Under the pieces are notes generated by a model, which saw only the letters and a program-made list of their open reading frames with translations, did not search any database and was not told where the DNA came from. From positions 1 to 64,000 of the forward strand of contig JBLHVI010000009.1 of assembly GCA_047630175.1 (NCBI GenBank): 64,000 nt of DNA, in the 5' to 3' direction. The stretch's first letter is position 1; each line of letters begins with the position of its first letter. This DNA comes from UBA4582 sp047630175. GTDB lineage: Bacteria; Pseudomonadota; Gammaproteobacteria; Pseudomonadales; Azotimanducaceae. The translations under genes were made by a program, and so were the position numbers. This document shows positions 8,270-16,659 of this stretch, piece after piece.

Positions 8270-8749
8270 ATGAAATTCGGTAAAATGAAACCCCAGCGCC
8301 GCAATCGGCTAATGATCGTTGGATTACTGGTTGGCAGTGTTGGTAGTGCAGTGGGGCTGGCGTTAATGGCTTTGAATGAAAATATCAATTTATTTTATTC
8401 CCCCGCACAAATTGTTCAGGGTGAAGCGCCTATCAATACAACCATCCGCGCCGGCGGAATGGTACTCGACAACAGCGTCGAGCGTTCTAAAACTGACCTG
8501 CGGGTCAACTTTGTTGTCAGCGATATGCAAGGCGCTAACGTGACAATATCGTACGTGGGGATTCTTCCTGATCTGTTTCGCGAGGGCCAGGGCGTGATTG
8601 CTCGGGGGAAACTCAACGATCAGGGAGTCTTTATAGCCGAGGAAGTTTTGGCCAAGCACGACGAAAACTACATGCCGCCGGAAATAGCCCAGACATTGGC
8701 AGAGAACCAGAAAAAACGCACTGCTAATTTCCAAGGTACGCAGCTATGA
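8270..8749 (+). CDS. ccmE: CcmE, periplasmic haem chaperone
   Basis: 159 residues from ATG 8270, preceded by AGGA and GGAAG sequences; an upstream in-frame GTG at 8243 is less likely. One N-terminal membrane anchor (residues ~14-36) precedes the OB-fold domain. The haem-binding motif LAKHDENYMPPE has His130 and Tyr134, the positions known in E. coli CcmE, where His130 binds haem covalently. The C-terminal tail is flexible and polar. ccmF starts within its stop (4-bp overlap). Confidence 0.96.
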   Translation: MKFGKMKPQRRNRLMIVGLLVGSVGSAVGLALMALNENINLFYSPAQIVQGEAPINTTIRAGGMVLDNSVERSKTDLRVNFVVSDMQGANVTISYVGILPDLFREGQGVIARGKLNDQGVFIAEEVLAKHDENYMPPEIAQTLAENQKKRTANFQGTQL

Positions 8750-10719
8750 TTGTTGAATTAGGCCACTTCAGTTTAATCCTAGCGTTGGGGCTGGCGTTTA
8801 GTCTTGCGCTGTTGCCAACAATAGGTGTCTATCAACGTCAGCCGCGTCTGATGGAGATGGCTGGATCATTGTCGGCCGGCTTATTTGTATTTTTGTTGTT
8901 GAGCTTTGTCTGCCTCGCCTATGCGTTCTGGACCGATGATTTTTCTGTCGCCTATGTGGCGCGTAATTCTAATTCGGCTCTGCCCCTGCAATATAAAATG
9001 TCAGCAATTTGGGGTGCACATGAAGGCTCTTTTCTGCTCTGGACGTTGATTATGGGCGGTTGGACTCTTGCTGTCAGCATCTTTAGCCAGGGTTTGACGC
9101 TCGATATGCGCGCTCGGGTACTGGCTATTTTGGGCGCGTTGACTATCGGTTTTATATTATTCATGTTGCTAACGTCGAACCCATTTGATCGAACTTTACC
9201 TGTGTTTCCAGCTGATGGTGCTGACCTGAACCCACTGCTACAGGACTTTGGTCTGATTGTTCATCCGCCAATGTTGTATATGGGCTATGTTGGCATGGCT
9301 GTGCCATTCGCTTTTGCCATTGCGACGCTTACCACCGGTCGCCTTGATGCGGCGTGGGCACGCTGGTCAAGGCCTTGGACTAATGTGGCTTGGGCATTTC
9401 TTACCGTTGGCATTACCTTGGGCTCTTGGTGGGCGTATTACGAACTGGGTTGGGGTGGCTGGTGGTTTTGGGATGCAGTTGAGAATGCTTCCTTTATGCC
9501 GTGGTTGATCGGCACGGCTTTGGTCCACTCGTTAGCGGTGACAGAGAAGCGTGGCGTATTTAAGAGCTGGACCGTATTACTCGCGATATTTGCGTTCTCG
9601 TTCAGTTTGTTGGGTGCATTTATTGTCCGGTCTGGTGTTTTGACGTCGGTGCACGCGTTTGCTGTGGACCCTGAGCGCGGCATGTTCATTTTGGGCTTCC
9701 TTATTTTAGTGATCGGTGGTTCGTTGATGCTTTACGCAGTTAAGGTATCCGGGATAAAAAGCGAAGCAGGATTCGACTGGACCTCGCGGGAAACATTAGT
9801 GCTGGTGAACAATCTGTTGCTAGTAACAGCCACTGGCGCTGTTTTACTGGGAACCTTGTACCCATTGATTTACGAAGCCATGACGGACGGCAAGAAGATT
9901 TCAGTCGGACCTCCGTATTTCAACGCTGTGTTTGTTCCCCTAATGCTGTTGCTGTTCGCTGCCATGGCGGTCAGTCCTACTTCGCGCTGGAAAAAGACGC
10001 CGCTTATTTTCTTTACCCAACAGTGGAAACCGGTGTTAGCTAGTCTGCTTATTGTCGGTGCCTTAGTGTGGTTCCTTGGCAGCAGCTTTTCTGGCGTGGT
10101 CGTGCTCGTAGACGCGGTGGCGCTTTGGATCGTCATTAACCTTGCCCGTGATTGGTGGTCAAAGGTCGCGAATAAAGCGCAAAAGCTGCCCTCTTTGCTG
10201 CGCCAAACTATGTCTTACTACGGTATGTTGTTAGGCCATTTAGGTATTGCTGTAGCGTTGATCGGTGTCTGCACTACGGTTTACTACACGGAAGAAAAAG
10301 ACCTGCGAATGGCGCCCGGTGATGTCGTGAGTTTGGCGGGGTACGAATTTCGCTTTAATGAGATGCGTAAGGTGCAAGGTCCCAACTATGTTGCTGACCA
10401 AGCCGAGATTGAGGTGCTCAAAGATGGCGTCAGGCAGACCCTTTTGTTCCCAGAAAAACGTTTTTACGAGGCCGCGCGCAACATGATGACCGAGGCGGAC
10501 ATAGACCCGACTTTGTTTCGTGATTTGTATGTGGCGCTCGGTGAGCCTATTGACGGCACTGCGTGGGCTGTCAGAGTGCACTACAAGCCGTTCGTCCGCT
10601 GGATCTGGTTCGGTGGATTGCTGATTGCCTTAGGCGGCTTCACCACGGTTCTTGACCGCCGTTATCGTGCAGTGAAGCAGGCACGACAAGCCAGCCTGAC
10701 GGCGGGCGTCACGGTATGA
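8746..10719 (+). CDS. ccmF: CcmF, cytochrome c haem lyase
   Basis: 657 residues, typical for CcmF, with about fifteen hydrophobic segments. Motifs include SAIWGAHEGSFLLW, IVHPPMLYMGYVG and the WWD signature in GWGGWWFWDAVENASF, followed by SLAVTEKRG and conserved histidines. CcmF with CcmH and CcmI ligates haem from CcmE to apocytochrome c in the periplasm. It overlaps both neighbours by 4 bp, so the ccmEFG segment is tightly coupled. Confidence 0.97.
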   Translation: MIVELGHFSLILALGLAFSLALLPTIGVYQRQPRLMEMAGSLSAGLFVFLLLSFVCLAYAFWTDDFSVAYVARNSNSALPLQYKMSAIWGAHEGSFLLWTLIMGGWTLAVSIFSQGLTLDMRARVLAILGALTIGFILFMLLTSNPFDRTLPVFPADGADLNPLLQDFGLIVHPPMLYMGYVGMAVPFAFAIATLTTGRLDAAWARWSRPWTNVAWAFLTVGITLGSWWAYYELGWGGWWFWDAVENASFMPWLIGTALVHSLAVTEKRGVFKSWTVLLAIFAFSFSLLGAFIVRSGVLTSVHAFAVDPERGMFILGFLILVIGGSLMLYAVKVSGIKSEAGFDWTSRETLVLVNNLLLVTATGAVLLGTLYPLIYEAMTDGKKISVGPPYFNAVFVPLMLLLFAAMAVSPTSRWKKTPLIFFTQQWKPVLASLLIVGALVWFLGSSFSGVVVLVDAVALWIVINLARDWWSKVANKAQKLPSLLRQTMSYYGMLLGHLGIAVALIGVCTTVYYTEEKDLRMAPGDVVSLAGYEFRFNEMRKVQGPNYVADQAEIEVLKDGVRQTLLFPEKRFYEAARNMMTEADIDPTLFRDLYVALGEPIDGTAWAVRVHYKPFVRWIWFGGLLIALGGFTTVLDRRYRAVKQARQASLTAGVTV

Positions 10720-11336
10720 GTGATTCGAATTCTGGTGGGTCTGCTGATGCCCCGACAGAAGCCGTGAGTGGAATCAACAAAAGCCTGTTGATTCCGCTCG
10801 CGGTTTTTGTGGCGCTGGTGCTGGTACTTGCGGTTGGTTTTAGATTAGAAGATCCGCATTTCTTACCATCAGAATTAATTGATCAACAGTTTCCTGACTT
10901 CGCTTTGAATGAGCTCAATGTCTCCGGTCGCGTTGTTACTCGTGAGGATTTAATAGGGCAGGTGGCATTGGTGAATGTTTGGGCTACTTGGTGCCCGAAT
11001 TGTTTGATAGAACATCCTGAATTAATGCGCATCAGTCGCGAGGAAGGCCTACCCCTGTTCGGGATTAACTATAATGACGAGTCAGTAAAGGCGCGAAAAT
11101 GGTTAGTGCGCCACAATAATCCTTTCCAGTTCAATATTGTTGACGATCAAGGGAAATTAGGCATTGATTTAGGCGTTTATGGCGCACCCGAAACCTTCGT
11201 TCTCGATGCTAATGGTGTCATCCAGTATAGACATGTAGGACCAGTAACTCGACGCGTATGGGAAGAGACGCTGCGTCCGGTAGTTGATTTGCTGCTGAGT
11301 CAATCGTCACCCTCATCGAAAATCGTGGAGGGTTAA
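10716..11336 (+). CDS. ccmG: CcmG/DsbE thioredoxin-like protein
   Basis: 206 residues with one membrane anchor at about 23-41 and a periplasmic thioredoxin fold. The redox motif is WCPNC (Cys93, Cys96), slightly different from the common WCPTC or WCVTC, followed later by the cis-proline segment GVYGAPETFV. CcmG reduces the apocytochrome and/or CcmH disulfide before haem attachment. The N-terminal 20 residues before the anchor are polar and longer than in E. coli. The gene starts inside the ccmF stop and precedes the repeat-altered ccmH start region. Confidence 0.94.
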   Translation: MSDSNSGGSADAPTEAVSGINKSLLIPLAVFVALVLVLAVGFRLEDPHFLPSELIDQQFPDFALNELNVSGRVVTREDLIGQVALVNVWATWCPNCLIEHPELMRISREEGLPLFGINYNDESVKARKWLVRHNNPFQFNIVDDQGKLGIDLGVYGAPETFVLDANGVIQYRHVGPVTRRVWEETLRPVVDLLLSQSSPSSKIVEG

Positions 11337-11370
11337 CCAGACAATGAAGCGCGCTTGGATACTAGTGTCG

Positions 11371-11459
11371 GTTATGACAACCTTGGTTATGAAAACCTTG
11401 TTTAAAAAAACTTAGTTATGAAAACCCCAGTTATGAAAACTCCGCTTATGAACACCCTG
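11371..11459 (+). repeat. Five 15-bp units around the ccmH start
   Basis: Units of the form (G/C)TTATGAAAACCnnn stand at 11371-11385, 11386-11400, 11415-11429, 11430-11444 and 11445-11459. A 14-bp A-rich spacer (11401-11414, ending in a TAG) divides two units from three, and a similar A-rich piece (ATAAAAAAATCG) follows the last unit. Every unit contains an ATG. An upstream frame from ATG 11344 reads MKRAWILVSVMTTLVMKTLF and stops at 11413-11415, as if a block encoding V-M-K-T-L-F-K-K had been duplicated and then lost one base. Confidence 0.85.
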
Positions 11460-11915
11460 ATAAAAAAATCGTTAGCCTCGATTGTTGTGTTTTTTGCGCT
11501 GGGCATGTTTGGTAGCGCATATGCGGCGATTGATGCCTATCCATTTCCAACAGACGAACAACGCAATCAATACAACTCACTGATTGCCGAGCTACGCTGT
11601 CCACAGTGCCTTAATACAAATATTGCTGGCTCTGATGCCATGATTGCTCGGGATTTGCGCCGGGAAGTACACAGGTTGGTGCTAGAAGGGCAAAGCGACA
11701 CGGAAGTTCGAGAGTTTATGCTGGCGCGCTATGGCGATTTTATTCTCTACAAACCCCAGCTGAAAGCCAGCACGGTAGTGCTTTGGTTCGGCCCTCTGGT
11801 TTTCCTACTGATAGCCCTAGGGGTGATCTACCGGATGGTCCGGCGGCGTCAGGAAAAGGCGACGGTTTTGAACGATGATGATCAGGCGCGCCTGCAACGG
11901 ATGTTGTCTAAATGA
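11418..11915 (+). CDS. ccmH: CcmH, periplasmic thiol-disulfide protein
   Basis: 165 residues: a signal/anchor (about residues 17-37), a small helical domain with LRCPQC (Cys61, Cys64), and a C-terminal membrane helix with a basic tail. This is the short CcmH form, separate from CcmI as in Pseudomonas, unlike the E. coli fusion. CcmH keeps apocytochrome cysteines reduced for ligation. The start is unclear: 15-bp repeats give in-frame ATGs at 11418, 11433 and 11448, and any of these leaves an intact signal sequence. The stop overlaps ccmI by 4 bp. Confidence 0.93.
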   Translation: MKTPVMKTPLMNTLIKKSLASIVVFFALGMFGSAYAAIDAYPFPTDEQRNQYNSLIAELRCPQCLNTNIAGSDAMIARDLRREVHRLVLEGQSDTEVREFMLARYGDFILYKPQLKASTVVLWFGPLVFLLIALGVIYRMVRRRQEKATVLNDDDQARLQRMLSK

Positions 11916-13306
11916 TTACAGGTTTTTGGCTGTATGCGGGCTTGCTGTGCGTGCTTGCGGTGGCGTTCATTTTAATCCCTCTGCTTAAAAGCAAAGCGCA
12001 GCTAGGCCAGCCTGACGATGGCATTGCTGCTGTTGGAAAAGCTGCTTATAAAAAAGTTGCTGAGGATCGCGCGGCACTGAATGTGACAATTTATGAAGAA
12101 CGTTTGGCGGATCTTACGCTGAGTCTCGAGGCGAATGAGATTGACGAACAAAACTTTGATCAGCTCTATCTTGAGTTACAACGCAATTTACTCGACGAAG
12201 CCGCACCTGATGCCAACCTTGAAAGCAGTGTCGCTGTGGCGTCGGTGGTCAGCAACGTGAGTCGTCGCGGGCCACTAGTTCTGGCTGTAGTTGTGCCGCT
12301 GTTTGCGGTTTTTGCGTACGCTGACTTTGGCTTTGCTTGGGGCGCTATCGATGATCTGCAAATCGCTCAAGACCTACGCGGTAGTGGCCAGCCAAGCGGC
12401 GCCAGTCCACACAACACCACCGGTGTTTCTACCAGTGTTGAGAAGCTTGCTGAGCGATTGCTATCGCAGCCGGAGAATGACGATGGTTGGTTTTTGTTAA
12501 GCCAGTCTTATATGCGAATGGGTGAGTTTGAAAAAGCCGCTGGTGCATTTAAACACTTGCAGGAACGTTTCCCTGAAGATGCAGGTCTATCATCTTGGCT
12601 TGCTGAAGCCTTGTATTTACAAGACGAGCGACAAATGACGCCCCGCGTAGCAGAGGCTATCGAACGGTCCTTGGCATTGAATCCCAACGAAGTTTCTATG
12701 CTTGAGCTGAAAGCTATGGATGCCTTCCAGCGCCAAGACCTAGCGGGTTCCCTAGACTGGTTCCAGCGGGCTCTGGCGGCGGGGGTTGAAGGCGAACGCG
12801 CGACTTTGATACAGCAGGCCATTACGCGTCTTGAGGAAGATTTAGGGCTGCCAGCGACACAATTTGCGTCAACTGTTGAAGCGCAGCGGCCTGCCGGAAA
12901 AACGCAACTGGCAGGCAAGTCTGTGCCCGCTGAGGCGATAAAGACTGTTGCCGGCAGCCGCAAACTGCAAGTGCTGGTGGAAGTGGACCCGACTGTACAG
13001 GTCGACGTCAATGCGCGCGTGTTCGTATTCGCCCGAGCGATCAAGGGGCCGCCCATGCCGCTGGCCGTGCAAGAACTAACGGTTGCTGCTCTGCCGCAGT
13101 TGATTGTCTTGGATGAGTCGATGGCGATGATGGCGGGCATGGGACTTGCCAATTTTGATGAGGTACAGGTGGTCGCGAGGATTTCGAGCTCTGGTATCGC
13201 TAATGTTAGTCCTGATGATTACCAAGCATTGTCAGGTCCTATTGATTTATCCGGTAAAAATAGTGTCATTAACTTAACGCTAAAAACGCAGGTTAAAGAC
13301 CAGTAA
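11912..13306 (+). CDS. ccmI: CcmI, TPR protein of the haem ligation complex
   Basis: 464 residues. Two N-terminal membrane segments (about 3-24 and 111-130) flank a cytoplasmic part with NVTIYEERLADLTLSLEANE, a typical CcmI segment. TPR-like helices follow at about 170-310 (WFLLSQSYMRMGEFEKAAGAF, LSSWLAEALYLQD), and the last 110 residues form a beta-rich periplasmic domain (KLQVLVEVDPTVQ, FVFARAIKGPPMPLAVQELT). CcmI presents apocytochrome c to CcmF/H. It is the last ccm gene; nothing resembling a U-tract terminator follows before the VOC gene. Confidence 0.94.
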   Translation: MITGFWLYAGLLCVLAVAFILIPLLKSKAQLGQPDDGIAAVGKAAYKKVAEDRAALNVTIYEERLADLTLSLEANEIDEQNFDQLYLELQRNLLDEAAPDANLESSVAVASVVSNVSRRGPLVLAVVVPLFAVFAYADFGFAWGAIDDLQIAQDLRGSGQPSGASPHNTTGVSTSVEKLAERLLSQPENDDGWFLLSQSYMRMGEFEKAAGAFKHLQERFPEDAGLSSWLAEALYLQDERQMTPRVAEAIERSLALNPNEVSMLELKAMDAFQRQDLAGSLDWFQRALAAGVEGERATLIQQAITRLEEDLGLPATQFASTVEAQRPAGKTQLAGKSVPAEAIKTVAGSRKLQVLVEVDPTVQVDVNARVFVFARAIKGPPMPLAVQELTVAALPQLIVLDESMAMMAGMGLANFDEVQVVARISSSGIANVSPDDYQALSGPIDLSGKNSVINLTLKTQVKDQ

Positions 13307-13343
13307 ATGAAACGTTTATAACAATAATTAAGGAGTAAGTCAG

Positions 13344-13748
13344 ATGGGTGTCAAGATTACAAAAGATTCGATTGACTTGGGGATTGTCACTACCGATGCG
13401 GCGCCGATGCTAAAGTTTTACCGCGATACGCTGGGTCTGGAAGTCGCCGGTGAGATGGATATGCCAGGTGGTGGTCACATGACTCGGCTGGCATGCGGCA
13501 CAACCACACTGAAGTTGGTTGTCAATGGCAAGACACCTGTGGCCAGCGCCCCGGTGGGTGGCATAGGTGGTGCCACGGGTTTGCGTTACTTGACTATCAG
13601 CGTAAGTAATCTCGAAGAGGCGACCAGTGAACTGGCAGCAGCGGGTTACAACGTTGTCGTTAAACCGCGAGAAATTCGGGCAGGCATCACCATCTCGATG
13701 ATTGAAGACCCGGATGGAAACTGGGTAGAACTCCTGCAAATGAGCTAA
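13344..13748 (+). CDS. VOC/glyoxalase superfamily protein
   Basis: 134 residues with the two beta-alpha-beta-beta-beta halves of the vicinal oxygen chelate fold. Metal-ligand-like positions occur in IDLGIVTTDAAPMLKFYRDT, GGGHMTRLACG, and the C-terminal MIEDPDGNWVELLQ, whose final Glu is the common ligand. The substrate cannot be predicted; members include lactoylglutathione lyases, dioxygenases and antibiotic-binding proteins. AAGGAG at 13330-13335 provides a clear ribosome site. It lies between ccmI and an old yellow enzyme gene. Confidence 0.85.
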   Translation: MGVKITKDSIDLGIVTTDAAPMLKFYRDTLGLEVAGEMDMPGGGHMTRLACGTTTLKLVVNGKTPVASAPVGGIGGATGLRYLTISVSNLEEATSELAAAGYNVVVKPREIRAGITISMIEDPDGNWVELLQMS

Positions 13749-13820
13749 TTTGTGGTTAGCCGCTGACAGTAAAAACTTACTTCGTAAACATTCTGCACTT
13801 GATGTTAATCTGGATTACCC

Positions 13821-14897
13821 ATGACTAATTTGTTTGCCCCCCTGACGTTTGCTCACGGCCCTGCTATGAAGAACCGATTCATGCTGGCGCCACTAACGAA
13901 TTCACAGAGTCACGATGATGGTGTGCTTTCTGATGATGAATTTCACTGGTTGACGCTGCGTGCCAAGGGGGGGTTTGGTTTGACCATGACTTGTGCTGCA
14001 CATGTTCAGGCAGAAGGTCAGGGCTTTCCGGGCCAGTTGGGTATCTTTGCTGATAAGCATTTGCTGGGTCTGACCCGCCTAGCAGATGCTATCAAAGATC
14101 AAGACAGCGTTGCGATAGTCCAGCTACACCATGCGGGCATGAGATCTCCGAGTGAACTTATCGGTACTACTCCGTTGTGTCCTTCAGACAATGCTGAGAC
14201 GGGTGCCCGCGCTATGACCGTTGCGGAAGTGGAAGCGATGATCGAGGCTTTCATTAGCGCTGCTGAACGGGCCGAGCGAGCGGGTTTTCAAGGCGTTGAA
14301 ATTCATGGGGCGCACGGCTATGTGCTGAGCCAGTTTCTGTCAGCTGAAATCAATCAGCGGGACGATCAGTACGGTGGGTCCGTGATGAACCGTGCGCGGC
14401 CGATTTTCGATATTATTGACGGCATTCGAACTCGCTGTGGGCAAGATTTCATGATCGGCTTACGTTTGTCGCCTGAGCGTTTTGGACTTGTACTTGACGA
14501 TGTGCTTGAGGTCTGTCGACGGTTGTTTGTGGAGGCGAAAATTGATTTCCTCGATATGTCCCTTTGGGATGTATTTAAGGAGCCGAGTGAGGAAAAGCAC
14601 AAGGGCAAAACACTGATGTCTTGCTTTACCGAGCTTGAGCGCGGCGATGTGCGACTTGGTGTAGCGGGCAAGATTGTCACACCGACAGACGTTGAACGCG
14701 TTATGGCCGCCGGTGCGGACTGGTTAATGCTGGGCCGAGCGGCTATTTTACATCATGACTATCCTGAGCAGATGCGTCAGGACAGAAATTTTGTCCCTGT
14801 CAGCCTACCTGTCAGTGCCGCTTACTTGGGTAGTCAGGGCCTCAGTGAAACTTTTGTCAAGTATATGAGTTCTTGGAAAGGTTTTGTGGCGGAGTGA
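13821..14897 (+). CDS. Old yellow enzyme-type NADH:flavin oxidoreductase
   Basis: 358 residues forming a TIM-barrel flavoprotein. The FMN/substrate motif HGAHGYVLSQFLS is present, then the QYGGS segment, and the phosphate-binding ADWLMLGRAAI near the end. VQLHHAGMRS matches the Q-H-G segment of the family. Such enzymes reduce activated alkenes such as enones using NAD(P)H; the natural substrate is unknown. It sits alone in orientation with the VOC gene, 72 bp downstream, possibly co-transcribed. Confidence 0.9.
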   Translation: MTNLFAPLTFAHGPAMKNRFMLAPLTNSQSHDDGVLSDDEFHWLTLRAKGGFGLTMTCAAHVQAEGQGFPGQLGIFADKHLLGLTRLADAIKDQDSVAIVQLHHAGMRSPSELIGTTPLCPSDNAETGARAMTVAEVEAMIEAFISAAERAERAGFQGVEIHGAHGYVLSQFLSAEINQRDDQYGGSVMNRARPIFDIIDGIRTRCGQDFMIGLRLSPERFGLVLDDVLEVCRRLFVEAKIDFLDMSLWDVFKEPSEEKHKGKTLMSCFTELERGDVRLGVAGKIVTPTDVERVMAAGADWLMLGRAAILHHDYPEQMRQDRNFVPVSLPVSAAYLGSQGLSETFVKYMSSWKGFVAE

Positions 14898-15029
14898 TCT
14901 ACTTGTTAAATGTAAGTCGATAAGCCATTAGCGCGTTGAAAATAGCAGAAAAAATACTGCAGAAGTTGCGTCATTAAGCATGGCAAATAGAATGTATTAC
15001 AAATAGGAATTACTACCAATTGTCAGTGC

Positions 15030-15074
15030 GACAATGACCCACAGGACAATGACCCACAGGATAAATACCCAGAG
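15030..15074 (+). repeat. Three tandem 15-bp units upstream of the SlyD-like gene
   Basis: GACAATGACCCACAG occurs exactly at 15030-15044 and 15045-15059, and a diverged third copy (GATAAATACCCAGAG) occupies 15060-15074, ending 8 bp before the ATG at 15083. The third unit supplies the AGAG that would act as ribosome site. Confidence 0.9.
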
Positions 15075-15082
15075 TAGAAGCT

Positions 15083-15568
15083 ATGCAGATAGGGGCTGAT
15101 TCCATCGTCACATTTCACTACACGCTCAAAGACGAGTCAGGTGTTGAGCTTGAGAATAACCGCAATGAGGAGCCTCAGGCATGCCTTATGGGGCGCCGGA
15201 ACATCTTAGTTGGACTTGAGGAGGCCATGCAGGGTAAATCAGTCGGTGACACGTTGCAGGTGACGCTGCCACCAGCAAAGGCCTATGGAAAGCGGCAAGA
15301 AAACGCCCAACATCGTGTGCCCATAAAACATCTTATCAAGGCGCCAAAGAAGATTCTGGTGGGACAAATCGTCCACCTCAATACTAAGGAAGGAACTCGC
15401 AATGCGAGGGTTATCAAAGTCGGCAGATTCAACATTGATGTCGACTCCAACCACCCTTTTGCCGGCCAAACATTGTCGTTTGATATCGACATCGTCGACG
15501 TTAGGTTGGCCAGTCGCGATGAATTGGCGCATGGTCATGCCCATGGTGCTGGTGGGCACCATCATTAA
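15083..15568 (+). CDS. SlyD-like FKBP-type peptidyl-prolyl isomerase
   Basis: 161 residues: FKBP domain (VTFHYTLKDESGVELENN, VGLEEAMQGKSVGDTLQVTL) with the inserted flap domain in the middle (about 75-125), then FAGQTLSFDIDIVDV. The C-terminus is histidine-rich (HGHAHGAGGHHH), which in SlyD binds Ni and other metals. The layout fits SlyD, a cytosolic chaperone/isomerase linked to hydrogenase nickel insertion in E. coli; no hydrogenase gene is seen here. The His tail is shorter than in E. coli SlyD. A GST gene follows after 6 bp. Confidence 0.9.
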   Translation: MQIGADSIVTFHYTLKDESGVELENNRNEEPQACLMGRRNILVGLEEAMQGKSVGDTLQVTLPPAKAYGKRQENAQHRVPIKHLIKAPKKILVGQIVHLNTKEGTRNARVIKVGRFNIDVDSNHPFAGQTLSFDIDIVDVRLASRDELAHGHAHGAGGHHH

Positions 15569-15574
15569 CATCCG

Positions 15575-16180
15575 ATGATGCAACTCTACGGCAGGGGCCA
15601 GTCTCGATCGCTTCGATGTCTTTGGGCATTGCATGAAGCAGAGATCGAATTTGAATATATCGCGGTGCCAGCGAATATCCCAGGTGACTATGCAAAGATC
15701 AACCCGCAAGCCAAGGTGCCTACGCTCGTAGATGGTGATCTGGTGCTGACGGAGAGTGGTGCCATTCTTAATTATATTGGTCGATGCGGGCGGCATCCCG
15801 AACTGCTGCCAGAGGCCCTGCATCAGCGTGCGCGCTATGACGAGGTGAGTTGCTTTGTGATGACAGAACTGGAGCAGCCCCTGTGGACTATCGGTAAACA
15901 TCGCTTTGCTCTACCTGAAGTTGTTCGACGGCCCGAAATTTTTGAGACCGCAGTATTCGAGTTCAATAAAGCGCAGGCCGCATTACAGCAATTGTTGGGC
16001 GATTTTCAGTTTGCTGCGGGGAATGACTTCAGTCTCGCGGATATTCTTCTGGCGCAAACAATTAACTGGGCTGCACGCTTTGAAATGACTGTGGACAAGA
16101 ACTTGCTAGCTTACCGTGACCGCATGTATTCGCGCTTGCATTGTGTGCGCAGTCTGGCGCTGGTGGAGGCCGCAGGCTAG
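15575..16180 (+). CDS. Glutathione S-transferase family protein
   Basis: 201 residues, cytosolic GST fold. The thioredoxin-like N-terminal domain includes YGRGQSRSLRCLWALHE, with serines in the catalytic loop, the cis-proline KVPTLVDGD and the glutathione-binding LTESGAILNYI. The alpha-helical C-terminal domain includes FSLADILLAQTINW. ATGs at 15575 and 15578 are both possible. It follows the SlyD-like gene by only 6 bp and so is likely co-transcribed. Substrate unknown. Confidence 0.9.
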   Translation: MMQLYGRGQSRSLRCLWALHEAEIEFEYIAVPANIPGDYAKINPQAKVPTLVDGDLVLTESGAILNYIGRCGRHPELLPEALHQRARYDEVSCFVMTELEQPLWTIGKHRFALPEVVRRPEIFETAVFEFNKAQAALQQLLGDFQFAAGNDFSLADILLAQTINWAARFEMTVDKNLLAYRDRMYSRLHCVRSLALVEAAG

Positions 16181-16305
16181 TGCCTAGCGGCGCAGTAGTC
16201 GCCAGCATGAACGCTGCAGGTGAATACGTTCTGCAAGACGAACTCGCTGAACGTAGTCGTATTTTTTATTTTTATTTGTTTAATTAATTAAGTTGAGGAA
16301 TAAGC

Positions 16306-16659
16306 ATGACTATCAAACGAATTAACGCCGGTCCACGCATGAGTCAGGCAGTAGTACATAATGGTGTCGTTAGTACCGCAGGTCAGGTAGCTCAAAATGC
16401 GGCCGGTGGCACTGCCGCCGAGCAGACTCAAGATATTCTGAGCGCTATTGACAACCTGTTGGAGCAGGCAGGGACAGATAAGTCTAAATTGCTGACAGCG
16501 ACTATTTGGTTAGCGGACATGAATGACTTTGCGGGTCTCAACAGCATTTGGGATGCATGGGTATTACCGGGTGCAACACCAACTCGGGCTTGTGTCGAAT
16601 CTAAATTGGCGGCGCCGCAGTTCACCGTAGAGATTGCTGTCACAGCAGCGGTTGATTAG
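16306..16659 (+). CDS. ridA: RidA/YjgF-type reactive enamine/imine deaminase
   Basis: 117 residues, one YjgF domain. Visible are SQAVVHNGVVSTAGQVA at the N-terminus, then TQDILSAIDNLLEQAG, and the arginine-bearing PTRACVESKLAAPQFTVEI (the family's catalytic Arg lies in this segment). RidA hydrolyses 2-aminoacrylate and related enamines. It belongs to the shorter, partly divergent branch (here ending in AVD), so exact substrate is open. GAGGAA at 16294-16299 supports the start. An inverted repeat lies just after the gene. Confidence 0.88.
   Translation: MTIKRINAGPRMSQAVVHNGVVSTAGQVAQNAAGGTAAEQTQDILSAIDNLLEQAGTDKSKLLTATIWLADMNDFAGLNSIWDAWVLPGATPTRACVESKLAAPQFTVEIAVTAAVD

Noticed and set aside
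12508..13152. 214-codon minus-strand frame opposite ccmI
   Set aside because: ccmI is a well-recognised protein in an operon; the antisense frame shows only Ser/Ala/Arg-rich composition expected of a complement.
15239..15901. 220-codon minus-strand frame opposite the SlyD-like and GST genes
   Set aside because: Both plus-strand proteins have clear families; the antisense reading has no motif.
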